Source: Nemophila menziesii
Lineage: Eukaryota; Streptophyta; Magnoliopsida; Boraginales; Hydrophyllaceae
NCBI GenBank assembly: GCA_029959085.1
Contig: JARWIR010000062.1
Span: 434,001 to 498,000 of the forward strand
DNA length: 64,000 nt
Direction: 5' to 3'
Part shown: piece by piece, positions 1-12,264 of the stretch
Layout of the letters: the number at the start of each line of letters is the position of its first letter
How positions within the stretch are numbered: the first letter of the stretch is position 1
The notes under the pieces: generated by a model
What the model was told of the DNA's origin: nothing
Seen by the model: the letters and a program-made list of their open reading frames with translations, nothing else
The model's database searches: none
Program-made: the position numbers and the translations under genes

Positions 1-1295
1 TAACAATAATTGTGGATAATGTGTATGATTAAATGGATGGCTTTATACAAGATAAAGTGGACGTAGTTACCCATAGGTAATAGGAAAATAGGTGTACACT
101 ATCATGTAATAATTTGGGGGTCCTTAGCCACTGTATTCAAATTCAATTTTCTGTTTTGTTTTCTTCTATTTAAGTTATTAAAATCTTGGTTTTAGATTAG
201 TGATGAATCACTGGATTTTGAGTTAGGGTAACAATCATGTTTTGTTAAAGACCAACTGTGTAGTGGGTAGATTAACTATAGCAAGTATATACTTTGGTAG
301 TTGTAATAAAATAATTTCTTAAATATTTAAAAAAAAAATCATATATTGAATGATTGACATTTAATTAAATTTATTTTAGCATATTTATTTAATTATATTA
401 CTAAATAACAATTAGATATAATTTTGATTATGAAATTAATATTTTATTTATGTATAATGTTTAACATATGTTTGTATGGATTTTGTACTTAGGTTTTACA
501 AAATTAAGATTTTGATCATGTTAAGGATAAGATCTATTATGATAAATAAAAGAATAAGATCGTTGCTCATGTCATTTCAGCTAATCCCTAAGATTTTATT
601 TTGTATGGTGGTAAGATTTACTTGATTTATATGAAATTTTTTAATTGTTGTTGTGATTGAAAGTAATATGCAGTAGTAACTGAAATTTTGTTTAATGTTG
701 CCTTCGTCCATTTCCATTGTGATTGAACATGGAAGAAGTATATATAAATTTGAAAAAACAAATACTCTTAAGCATTTTTTGTAAAATTTAAAAGACTAAA
801 TTGTTGTTCCTCATCGTCCTAACACAATAAACAATCCGGTTCTCATATGAGATACATGGTCTCTCAAAACGAAGATGTCGGTTATCTGCATTTAGAAAAC
901 TAAAATGAAAGATAAAAAACCCTTTAGAATAATTAAGTACACATATACAAAATTTTACACATATATGATGTTCACTAATATTATTTAGACTACTATTGTA
1001 GTATGTCAGTTTCCCATTTATTTAGAGTTTACACACATGGGGTTGGCCAAATCATGTGATGTTAATTTCTTATAAAATAACATGAAATCTACCTAGAATA
1101 TTTCACCAAGAACTCTTTATGTTTTCAAAGACCAGTTTCCATAGGGTAACTTAATTTGTGAGATAACATATCTAAATATAAACAGCAAAAATTTAATATT
1201 AGTTGACTTCTCAGTATTAGGTAGATAGAATTGTTGTTATGTTAGAAATATTCAGTAATTTTATGAATTGCAATATTAATCCCTATATTGTGCAG

Positions 1296-1632
1296 GGTTC
1301 ATTAAAACAAATCACGAGCAATCCAAATAAAAAATGAAGCTTATTGCTACAAGTGTCTAGGACAGAAGGGCCCACCTATATGATGTAGGCTTTATATTGG
1401 GTGAACTTTCCAACATGAAGGAAATTGATTATCCGGTTATAATGGAGGAATCTATTCACATAATTTCAATTGCAGGCTCTTAAAATGGCTTGATCTACCT
1501 ATACTAATTTGGTTCACATAAAAGAAGATACAATCGTTTTGTGAAATCCTTCAACTCGAAAGCACATTCAATTATATACCTTTATTTTGAAATATGTCAA
1601 TTACACCCCTATGTTACCCCCTATGTTACAAT
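1296..1632 (+). pseudogene. F-box-associated domain gene fragment in U1
   Basis: Follows a good splice acceptor (tattgtgcag). In pieces it translates to text typical of plant F-box proteins with a C-terminal interaction domain: an FIKT-like start, then FTLGELSNMKEIDYP, then a stretch like AGSxNGLICLYY, then a NPSTRK-like motif. It cannot be functional. Relative to the other copies U1 has an extra A that shifts the frame near 1351. There is a stop where the family has a residue before AFTLGEL, and the Trp codon expected before NPSTRK is TGA. Most of these lesions are shared with the copies in U2, U6, U8 and U10, so the gene died before the array amplified. No F-box motif itself was recognised upstream. 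Family call fairly sure; no function claimed. Confidence 0.6.
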
Positions 1633-4600
1633 AATATTCTTTAGTTACACATATGATTTATGAACCCATTATTTTCTTATATAATAATATGCCTTGAAGT
1701 TATATGTAATATGAAATCTTAATTTTTCTATATGATATCTCAAATAGTTAGATTAAATTAGTATTACTCAATTGTTGACCAATGGGGTCTTGCTACCACT
1801 TAGGTGTATACGCCTTATGCTAAATTTAATGAGGACACACATCCTAATATTTAAAAGATTGATATGCTCTGGCATACATCTATAGTCTTCCTTCATTTTA
1901 CTCGAAAAGAGATTCTCCTTCTTTAAAGATGACTGAAACAATATAAAATTCATTAGATTCCGAGTTTAATATGGTGGAACTAATATATGCAAATTTGGTA
2001 AGTCGAGACACATTTCACTCGGGATGTATTGATCTTGATAGGTTTTTTCTGTTTCAAAACGTAATTTTTTATATATGCGAAAAATTATATGTTTTTTTGT
2101 CAAATTTGTGTTTAATATGCATTTACAATCTTATCTTTCCCCTTTTTCTAGATTTTGATGTTTTAAATTGTAAATCTGATGAGGAGGTGGAATTATTTAT
2201 TGGTTGAATTAAAGTTTAATTTATGTATTATATTTCTTATTTAAATTATTATAAGGATTTTAGAATATTGTTAATGACTGAAAGTTCTTTAACAAATGCA
2301 AATGCATTGATGAGGAAATTGCTAATAGGGAAATTCCAACCAAGGTTCATGAATTGCCTTTTAAACCAAACTTACTCATTTAATTAAATCTTCAAGAAAT
2401 TACCTTCATTGTAAATCATGTGATTGCTTCAATGTGCTTTTTAGTGTTGTAAATTGGTGTTAGAGTTAATTGACTCGTCTCAACTAGCTTCAGATATTTA
2501 TCTCTCATGTACTTTGTTAAGGTGGCGTGAGTTCATTGTTAGTTTATATTGAATTTAATTTTTCCTCCCTTATGACTATTGAACGCGAAATTTCCTCAAT
2601 ATCTTCACTAACCATATGTCTTCTTTTGCTAGATTGATTATCCCAACAATTGGTTCTCAAATCAAGATACTATCGAACTTTGAAACCTTCAAAATCACTC
2701 TTTTTGTAAGTGAATTAACTCGGTTTTAATTTTATAGAACTTTTTATTGTATATATACAAATACATACACATAGGTATGGTGCTTATTTAGTAGAAAGAA
2801 AATAGAATTCAACACCGAAACAAATGTCCTTCTTTCCATAGTTTCAACAATTTTGTCGAGGTGAGAATATTATTATTCTGTATTTTTTACAATGATTTTT
2901 CGCCAAATAAGATAACATAATATTTAAATCATGTACTTCCTATTTTATATGAGACTGAAAATTGGAGACATGCTTGCTACTCTTGAAATCACGGAAATGA
3001 TATATTATATTTAACTATGTCATATATATGTTAAATACAATCATATTTCGCTACCATATTGAGGGTAAAATTTGTTTTTACATTCATTTTACATGAAGGA
3101 GAAGGGTTATATGCACATTTTTTTCAAAATGTCAAATAGAAAGTATCCCACTGTATTCCCGTAACAGTTAAGCATAGTAGTTGAAAAGCTTGAGTCAATT
3201 GCCTTTTTTTGGTTTCTACAATTAAAATTTTGCTTTGCAGAAGATTTTTATTTCGGAAATCGATGATAGCGAGACGTCTTCATGCCTCGTTATCTCAGTT
3301 ACCATAAAGTAAGTTATTTTTTACTTCTTATAGTAAAAATGAACGGATTGATCATACTATTGATTTAAAATTTGGGTAATTCTCTTGAATGAAGATATAA
3401 TCAAGGAGATGACTAATGAAAGAAGCATGTTACACTTTTATCTCGTATTAGTATATTTTTTTAAATTTAATAAAAAAAGTGTTGTTTTTCAGAACACTTA
3501 CCTATATATAATTTGCTAAAACCTCATAGAAATCTACAACATGTCATTGGTGATCTTAAAGGTAAGACAGATAAATGGGTCCCAGTTTTAATTTTTGGTG
3601 ACATGTAACATGTATATGAATATTTTGTAGGAAATTATATTGAATTTATAAGTCTCATGAGTATGATAGATTCCCTGGACCATTCTAGCCTTGAAGCTTA
3701 TGTTCATCCCCTCTTTTGATTCTAGATTCGGGTATTATTACATAACTGAGAATAAAATTATGTTTAAATCTATTTAAATTGTGTTTTTTGGAATCTGTGT
3801 AGATTTTGATTTCACTCTGGGGCTATCTCGGATATCATCGGAATGTCCCATAAGGTGTGTATTTGTTTTTATATATCATGGAAATTTGTATTTAATTGTG
3901 AAGTAAAAAAATTTAAGAACTTTATATTTATTTTAAACAGATGATGTGTATAAAGATTCATGTTAAAGATCAATTAATTAAGAAAGTCTATCTCTTTTTT
4001 TATTAATTTTTTTAGCGTTTAGTTTAGTTTAGTTTTATCATTATAATTTTTTGTGAAAGATATATATGCAGTTATATTTAAATGGTCAAAGAATATATGA
4101 AATAATGTTATATTTGTAAGCTGTAGATGAATTACTAACATAACAAGTCAAGATCATCTATTTTAGCTGTTAAATCATGATGTTTATTGCAATACTGAGT
4201 TTAAAGGTAGTTTTTTTTTAACAAATTGTAGGGCATGTATGGTGTTCAAGCATCATGTATGAACAAACAAATTTTAATAAAACATTAATGCTAAAATAAG
4301 ATTGAAAAAGACAATATGCATCATGCACATGCCATATCCGGTCACGTTTCAGGTAAAAGTATTTTATGTATTGACTTAATGTGATCATTTTCCAATATTA
4401 AAAATTAACTCAAAAAATCAATAGAAGTACCTACAATAAAATTAACTTATTAATATATGAAGTTGCATTTTTTTGCAGGTTCGAAGGTCATATAGTGAAA
4501 TTACATACAAGTACATGACAATTTGTTTTCTTGATCTTTCTTTTAACTAAATCCTTTTTTCACAAGCATGACATGATGGAAGATCCGTATAATGGATACT

Positions 4601-5479
4601 CAACAAAATGATAATTTGTCATGTAATTTCAATCAACCATTAATATTTTAAATATAATTATGGTAATATTACATGCCTATATACTCTAGGATATATTTTT
4701 CACATAACACTTGTTTTATGTCATATTTATTATTCATTAATTTTTAAATTAAGAGCTTTTTAGTATTGTGCAAGAGTTTACTATGAAGTTCTTGATTCCT
4801 TCAGTTGTAAACTTGGTTCTCTACTCGCACAACGAGGCTTTCTATGGGATCTATTTGTGTTATCAATGTTATATGTGTGTTTGAGGGAAAAGATGTATTA
4901 AAGTAAGCAATTGACCATTCATTCAAGTGTTCTAATGCATTACGAAAGTTTTCATTTGTTGTAGGTAATGTTGATTATTTGACCCACGTGAACATTTCTG
5001 GCTTATAAACGAGAGTATGTGTCATGAATGTAGAGTAGTAAGTTATTTCTTATATTTATTTCATTGTTATATATATTTTGTTGTTTATAAGATAGAAAAT
5101 AATTTGGGGCTTGCCTCCCCGTACAAAAATTATATGATGTGCATAGCATATAAGTTGGGGTTTTTACCGATTTAATGGCAGGTCGAATTTATATCGAGAG
5201 TGATGGCTAGAAAGATGATGTTGTAGCGAACTTGAAAAAGATATCCGTTTTAAACCGAAATTAGTCATAGAAAGGTGTTGAATTGGTTGACCTGTTTTTG
5301 AAATGGTTATAAGGGGAATGCATTAGTTGGTTTCGGCTATCATATATTATAAGGTCCAAACTTGCAACTATTTTACTAAACAATATGGAATTGATGTTAA
5401 TATATTGGGTAAATATATTAGTGAGAATGATTAGGTATTAGGTTATGTATATATATATACTTTCCCCATTATGAAGCAA

Positions 5480-5830
5480 CCATCGGGATCCGCATCTAAC
5501 CACGTAAATACCCTCCACGATGGTTTGATACACTTGAAAATCATTTGGTTTAGGTACATATTGAAGTAGAAACTTTTCATCGTGTAACACTTTCCACCGT
5601 AGTTTCCCGAATAATGCTCAGTTCGTATACCATGCCTTATGAAACCCTAGAGCCCCTAAACTATTTGGTACACATATTTTATCCCACGAAACCCAACTGG
5701 TTGGAAAATAGACAATACAAAAAAAAATTGGAAGCAAAATGTATATAAGATTTTTTTTGATTGGATCATATATTTTATTTGAAAATTTGGAAAAGAAGCT
5801 AAAAATGAAGGGTGTGCTCTCCAACTTGGA
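5480..5830 (-). pseudogene. LINE (non-LTR retrotransposon) RT C-terminal remnant in U1
   Basis: The minus-strand translation contains SWDKICVPNSLGALGFHKAW followed by a stop, and in the other units the text continues NQALFGKLRWKVLHDG. This matches the region just after the reverse transcriptase in plant LINEs, where the common pattern is W-x-x-I-C-x-P-K-x-x-G-G-L-G-F-R with a later N-x-A-L-L-x-K-x-x-W. Only about 110 residues remain and there is no endonuclease, catalytic RT motif or poly(A) tail. The remnant lies at the same place in every complete unit, so it belonged to the ancestral unit and is not a set of separate insertions. Confidence 0.5.
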
Positions 5831-7946
5831 GAGTATTGTAAAAAATATTATGATTATTATAATGATGTATTTTCAGCTCGCCTCTTTAGAATAGTTTCCT
5901 TCCAATTGGATATATTGTATGGATTTATAGGGAATAAAGTAGTTTTAACTTTCTTTTTTACCTTATTATTATATTTTAGTTAGAGCGATGTTTGGTTTGG
6001 TTTACCAAACAAAGGTTGTACATTTATGATTCTCATATCATTTTGATATATTTATTTTCCTAAAAAATCACTATATGTAAGCTCGCCTAACAAAAAGGAA
6101 AAACAAAATCATAAACTAAGACCACCAAGAAATTAAATTCAAGGGAAATATTGACAAAAAAGAAAGGAGAATATTTAATCTTATTTGGATTAATATATAT
6201 AGATTAAAAAAATTCTTTAAAATTGGGTTAACAACCCAAAAAGTCTACAACCAATTAATTGTTGTCCAAAAGGCCCAATCAAATAAAAAACTCATAATAC
6301 ACAGAATTTATATAACAAACCCTATATTTTATTCCACTTCACCTAATAAAAAACCCAAATTCCTTGCAAAATCCAAAACATTTTCACTTCAATTTCATAC
6401 AATTATAGATAAACCCTTAAAACACTCATTAATCCAAAAAACAACAATCAACAATATTTAACATCTTTTAGTCAAAGACTATAAAAGAATGAACCTCAAA
6501 GAGGATCCAAGGAACTGAGAGTACACGGGTATATTTTCTTATTTTATCTAGTTTTAATGGTAAAAATCTTTATAATAGATGAATTAACCATTATAGGTTA
6601 ATGGGTTTGCTAAATATTCATGATTTACTAACAATAATTGTGGATAATGTGTATGATTAAATGGATGATTTTATACAAAATAAAGTGGATGTAGTTACCC
6701 ATAGGTAATAGGAAAATGGGTGTACACTATCATGTAATAATTTGGGGGTCCTTAACCACTGTATTCAAATTCAATTTTCTATTTGTTTTCTTCTATTTAT
6801 GTTATTAAAATCTTGGTTTTAGATCAGTGATGAATCATTGGGTTTTGAGTTAGGGTAACAATCATGTTTTGTTAAAGACCAACTATGTAGTGGGTAGATT
6901 AACTATTGCAAGTATATAATTTGGTACTTGTAATAAAACATTTTCTTAAAAATTTAAAGAAAAATAAAATAAATCATAGATTGAAAGAATGACATTTAAT
7001 TAAATTTATTTTAGGATATTTATTTAATTATATTACTAAATAATAATTAGATATAATTTTGATTATGAAATTAATATTTTATTTATGTATATTCTTTAAC
7101 ATATGTTTGTATGGATTTTGTACTCAGGTTTTATAAAATTAAGATTTTGATCGTGTTAAGAATAAGATCTGTTATGATAAATTAAAGAATAAGATCGTTG
7201 ATCATGTCATTTCAGCTAATCCCTAAGATTTTCTTTTTTATGGTGGTAAGATTTACTTAATTTATATGAAATTTTTAATTGTTGTTGTGATTGAAATTAA
7301 TATGCTGTAATAACTGAAATTTTGTTTAATGTTGCCTTCGTCCATTTCCACTGTGATTGGACATGGAAGTAGTATATATAACTTTGAAAAATCAAATACT
7401 CGTAAACATTTTTTGTAAATTTAAAAGAATAAATTGTTGTTCCTCATCGTCCTAACACAATAAACAATCTGGGTCTCATATGAAATACATGGTCTCTTAA
7501 AACAAACGTGTCAGTTATCTGTATATTGAAAAAAAAAATGAAAAAAAAAAAACCTCTCTAGAATAATTAAGTACACAAATGCAAAATCTTACATATATAT
7601 GATGTTCACTGATATTATTTAGACTACTATTGTAGTACGTCAGTTTCCCATTTCTTTAGAGTTTACACACATGGGGTTGGTCAAATCATGTGATGTTAAT
7701 TTCCTATAAAATAACATAAAATCTACTTATAATATTTCACCAAGAACTCTTTATGTTTTTAAAGACCAATTTCAATATGGTAACATAATTTTTGAGATAA
7801 CATATCTAAACATAAACAGTAGAAATTTAATATTAGTTGACTTCTCAGTATTTGGTAGATAGAATTTTTGTTATGTGTTTTAGGAGATATAGTTAGAAGA
7901 ATTTAGTAATATTATGAATTTCACTATTAATCCCTATATTGTGCAG

Positions 7947-8280
7947 GGTTCATTAAAACACATCTCGAGCAATCCAAATCTTAAATGAAGCTTATTGCTA
8001 CAGTGTCTAGGACAGAAGGGCCCACTTATATAATGTAGGCTTTACATTGGGTGAACTTTCCAACATGAAGGCAATTGATTACCCCGTTATAATGGAGGAT
8101 TCTATTACATAATTTCAATTGCAGACTCTTGCAATGGCTTGATTTGCCTATACTATTTTGGTTCACAAAAAAAAGATGCAATCGTTTTGTGAAATCCTTC
8201 AACTCGAACGCACCTTCAGTTATACACCTTTATTTTGAAAGATGTCAATTACACCCCCTATGTTACCCCCTATGTTACAA
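7947..8280 (+). pseudogene. F-box-associated domain gene fragment in U2
   Basis: The clearest copy for following the frame: FIKTHLEQSKS, stop, then KLIATVSRTEGPTYMM, stop, AFTLGELSNMK. The later part carries the NGL-type and NPSTR motifs of F-box-associated domains. It begins right after a gtgcag acceptor. It has the same in-frame TAG before AFTLGEL and the same TGA in place of the expected Trp before NPSTR as the other copies, so it is a pseudogene with inherited lesions. Confidence 0.6.
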
Positions 8281-9437
8281 TAATATTCTTTAGCTACACA
8301 TATGATTAATGAACCCATAATTTTCTTATATAATAATATGCCTTGAAGTTTTATGTAATATGAACTCTTAATTTCTCTATATGATATCTCAAATACTTAT
8401 ATTAAGGTAGTATTACTCAATTGTTGACCAATGGGTTCTTGCTACCACTTAGGTGTATTCGTCATATACTAAATTCTATGTAGCATATACAATAAATATT
8501 TTATCAATGAGGACCCACATTTTAATATTTAAAAGATTGATATGCCCTCATATATACACCTAAAGTATCCTTTGTACCCACACACTAAAAAAAGTGATAG
8601 AGTCTTCAATTTACTGGTAAAGAGATATCCTTCTGAAAACATGATCGAAAAAGAATTAGAATCATTAGATTCAGAGTTTAATATGGTGGATCTAATACAT
8701 ACCAATTTGGTAAGTCAGGACACATTACGCTCAAGATGCATTGATCTTAATAAGTTTTTTCTATTTCAAATCTTAATTTTTATATATGTGAAAATATTAT
8801 ATGTTTGTGCGTTTAATTATCATTTAATGTGCATTTAAAATCTTATCTTTCCCCTTTTTCAAAATTTTGAAGTTTTAATTTTTAAATCAATTCGATATGA
8901 TCTCATTTAATGTGAGGAGCTTGAATATTTAATTGGTTGAATTGAAGTTATATTTAGGTATTATATTGCTCATTTAAATTATAATAAGGGTTTTAGAAGA
9001 TTGTTAATGCCTTTTTAACGGAAAAATGTATTTTTTTTTCATTGTTTTGTTAAATATTTATCAATCTTACTCATTTAATTAAATCCTCAAGAAATTACCA
9101 TCCTTGTAAATCATGTGATTGCTTCAATATGCTTTGTAGTATTGTAAATTGGTGTTGGAGTTAATTGACCCGTCTCTACTAGTAGATAATATTTTTGTCT
9201 CATGTACTTTGTTAAGGTGGTATGAGTTCATTTCTATTTTTATTTAAATATTCCTTCCTTATGAGTATTGAACGCAAAATGTCCTCATTATCTTCACTGA
9301 CCATATGTCTTATTTTACTAGTTTGATTATCCCATGAATTGGTTCTCATATTATCAAACTTTGTAGCCTTCGAAAACAGGTTTGGTGATTTTTTTTTCAA
9401 GTGAATTAACTCGGTTTTTATTTTCTAAAACAATTCA

Positions 9438-9438
9438 T

Positions 9439-9476
<38 letters not shown>
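9438..9476. repeat. (TC)n-(TA)n microsatellite in U2
   Basis: A short TC run passes directly into about 13 TA repeats. The matching place in U1 (~2745) has only a short imperfect TA stretch, so the expansion is specific to this unit. Confidence 0.95.
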
Positions 9477-9762
9477 GTATGGTCCTGCTTATGCAAAAAT
9501 ACTATAAACTTTGACACCAAAGCAAATGTTTTTCTTTCCACAGTTTCAACTCTTATGTGGGGATGAGAATATTATTATTCTGTATATTTTACAATGATTT
9601 TTTCCCAAATAAGATTACATAATATTATAATTATGTATTTAACTTCCTATTTTCTATGCAGACTCTATCCGAGATTGAAAATGGGAGATATACTTGCTAC
9701 TCTTGAAATCAAGGAGATGATATATTGTTTTTAACTATGCCATATACATATACATATATAAT

Positions 9763-9765
<3 letters not shown>

Positions 9766-9806
<41 letters not shown>
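9766..9806. repeat. (TA)n microsatellite in U2
   Basis: About 18 TA repeats inside the F-box module. U1 and U6 have only a few TA units here (catatatatg). Confidence 0.95.
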
Positions 9807-9808
<2 letters not shown>

Positions 9809-12264
9809 AAATACAATCATATTTTGCTATGGCATTGAGGGTAAATTTGGTTTTTACATTCATTTTACAGGAAGGAGAAGGTTTATATGCACATTGCTTC
9901 TAAATATCAAATAGAAATATCCAACACTGAAAAATACTGTAAGTGTCCCCTAATATTTAAGCATAGTACTTGAAAAACTTGAACTCATTGACTCGTTTTG
10001 GTTTCTACAATTAAAATTTGTTTTGCAGAATTTCTTTTATTTTGAAAATTGATGATATCGAGAAGTCTTCATGCCTTGTTATTCCAATTAACGTAAAATA
10101 AGTCATTCTTAACTTCTTATAGTATATACGAATTTATGCTGATCATACTGTTCATTTAAAATTTAGATGATTTCTCTTGAATGAATATATAATCAAGGAG
10201 AGGACTAATGTGAAAGGGGTATGTTACACTTTTATCTCATACTAGTATATTATTGCAAATTTAATTACAAAAAGTGTTGTATTTCCAAACACTCGTCCTA
10301 AAATGCGTACACATGTATATGACTTGTTAAAACCTAGGACAAATCTATAACAGTCCATTGGTGATTTCAATGGTATGACACATAAATGGGTCCTAATTTA
10401 AATTTTTGTTGACATGTAATATGTCTTTGAATCTTTTGTAGGTAATTATATTGTAATTATTGGTCTCATGATTATTATAGATTTTCTAGACAATTCTATC
10501 CTTGAACCTTATGTGCAATCCACTCTTTTGATTCTAGATTCAGGTATTATTATTACATAAGTGAGATTAAAATTATGTTCAGCTCTATTTAAATTATATT
10601 TTTTGAATATGTATAAATTTTTATTTAACTCTAGGGACACCTCGAAGATCATTGAAATGTCCCATAAGGTCCATGGTCTTTATATATCATGAAAATTTGT
10701 CTTTAGTTATAAAGAAAAAATATTTCAAAACTTTTTATTTATTTTAAGCAGATCGATTTGTATAAAGATTCATGTTAAAGGTCATTTATGCAGGAATCTA
10801 TAGGTGAGTGTCTATTTCTTTCTTTATTAATTATCCCAACGTTTAGTTTAGTTTAGTTCTCTCATTATAATTTTTTTTGTGAAAGTTATATATGTAGCTA
10901 TTTTTAAATGGTCGGAGAATATATGAAATAATGTTATATTTGTAAATTTTAGATGATTTACTTACATAACAAGTCAAGATCATCTATTTAGGTTGTTAAT
11001 CATGATGTTTATTGCAATATTTTGTTTCATGGTAGACTTTTGTAACAAATTGCAGGTTTATGTAGGCATGTGTGGTGTTTAAGAAACATATATGAACAAA
11101 CAGATTTTGATGAGACATTAATGCTAAAACAAGATTGAAAAAGACAATAGTGCCTCATGTACATGCCACATTGTTCAAGTTTAGGTAAATATATTGATTA
11201 CTTAATATGATCATTTTCCCATATTGTAATTAACTCAAAAAATCAATAAAAGTACCAACTGTGAAATTAACTTAGAAAATTTAATATAGGGAGTTATAGT
11301 GCATTTACTTTTTTGCAGAATTTAGGGTCCTAGGGTGCAATTAACAAAAAATCATGGCCATTTCATTTGATTTAATGATCTTTATTTTAACTAAATCCTT
11401 TATCACAGGCATGGCGTGATGCAAGAACTCGGTGTGATGGATACTCATCAAAATGATCATATGTCATAATGTCAATCATTAATATTTTACTTATAGTTAT
11501 GGTAATATTACATGCCTAAATACTCGAAGATATATTCTCCACATAGCACTTATTTTATGTCATATTTATTATTCATTAATTTTTTAATTAAGAGCTTCTT
11601 AGTATTGTGCAAGAGTTGACTATGAAGTTCTTCATTCCTTTGGTTGTAAACTTGGTTCTCTACTCGTACAACGAGGCTTTCTACTATGAAATTCAATGGT
11701 GTTATCAATGTTATAGGTGGATTTGGGGAAAAGCTTTATTGAAGTAATATATTGACCATTTATTTTTCCATCCATTCAAGTGTTTGAATGCATTACAAAA
11801 GTTTTCGTTTGGTGTAGGTAATGTTGAAATATTTGACCCAAGTGAATGATCCTTAACTCTAAACGGGAGTATGTGTTATGATTGTAGAGTTGTAAGTTCT
11901 TATATTTATTTCATTGGTATAGATATTTTGTTGTTTGTACTATAGAAAAGATTTAGGGCTTGCTTCCCTATACAAAAATTCTATGATGTGCATAGCATAT
12001 AATTTGGTGTTTTTACCAATTTAATGGCAAGTTGGATTTTACAAAGAGAGTGATGGTTAGAAAGATGATGTTTTAGCAAACCCAAGAAAATGTTTCTGTA
12101 CAAAATTCGTCATAGAATACCATTTGGACGAAAAGATTTGAATTGGTTGGGATATTGTTGAAATGGTTATGAGGTGAATGCATTGGTTGGTTTCGGCTAT
12201 CATATATAGGGTCCAAGCTTGTAACTATTTTATCAAGAAATATGTAATTAATGTTTAATATATA

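Larger units (their letters stand above)
1..6628 (+). repeat. Tandem array unit U1 (long type, F-box module, no KH)
   Basis: First of ten copies of one ancestral unit. The opening motif (aacaataattgtggataatg) recurs, with small changes, at 6629, 31820, 35999, 40185, 46939, 50381, 57345 and 61509, and the sequence after each start aligns by eye over kilobases. The order here is: common head (1-690), F-box module (~690-3950), common middle (~3950-5440), LINE-derived stretch on the minus strand (~5480-5830), and a promoter-like tail (~6220-6530). The KH block is absent: near 4470 the common sequence passes straight from the pre-KH flank to the post-KH flank. Because the window opens at the unit boundary, the array very likely continues to the left. 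Confidence 0.85.
6629..12264 (+). repeat. Tandem array unit U2 (long type, tail truncated)
   Basis: Aligns with U1 from its first bases through the common middle, including the F-box module (~7325-10750). KH is absent. Homology stops near 12264, just after the conserved ggtttcggctatcatatat segment. The LINE remnant and promoter-like tail (~1.2 kb) that should follow are missing and unrelated AT-rich DNA begins. The unit contains two (TA)n tracts not seen in U1, one preceded by a short (TC)n run. Confidence 0.8.
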
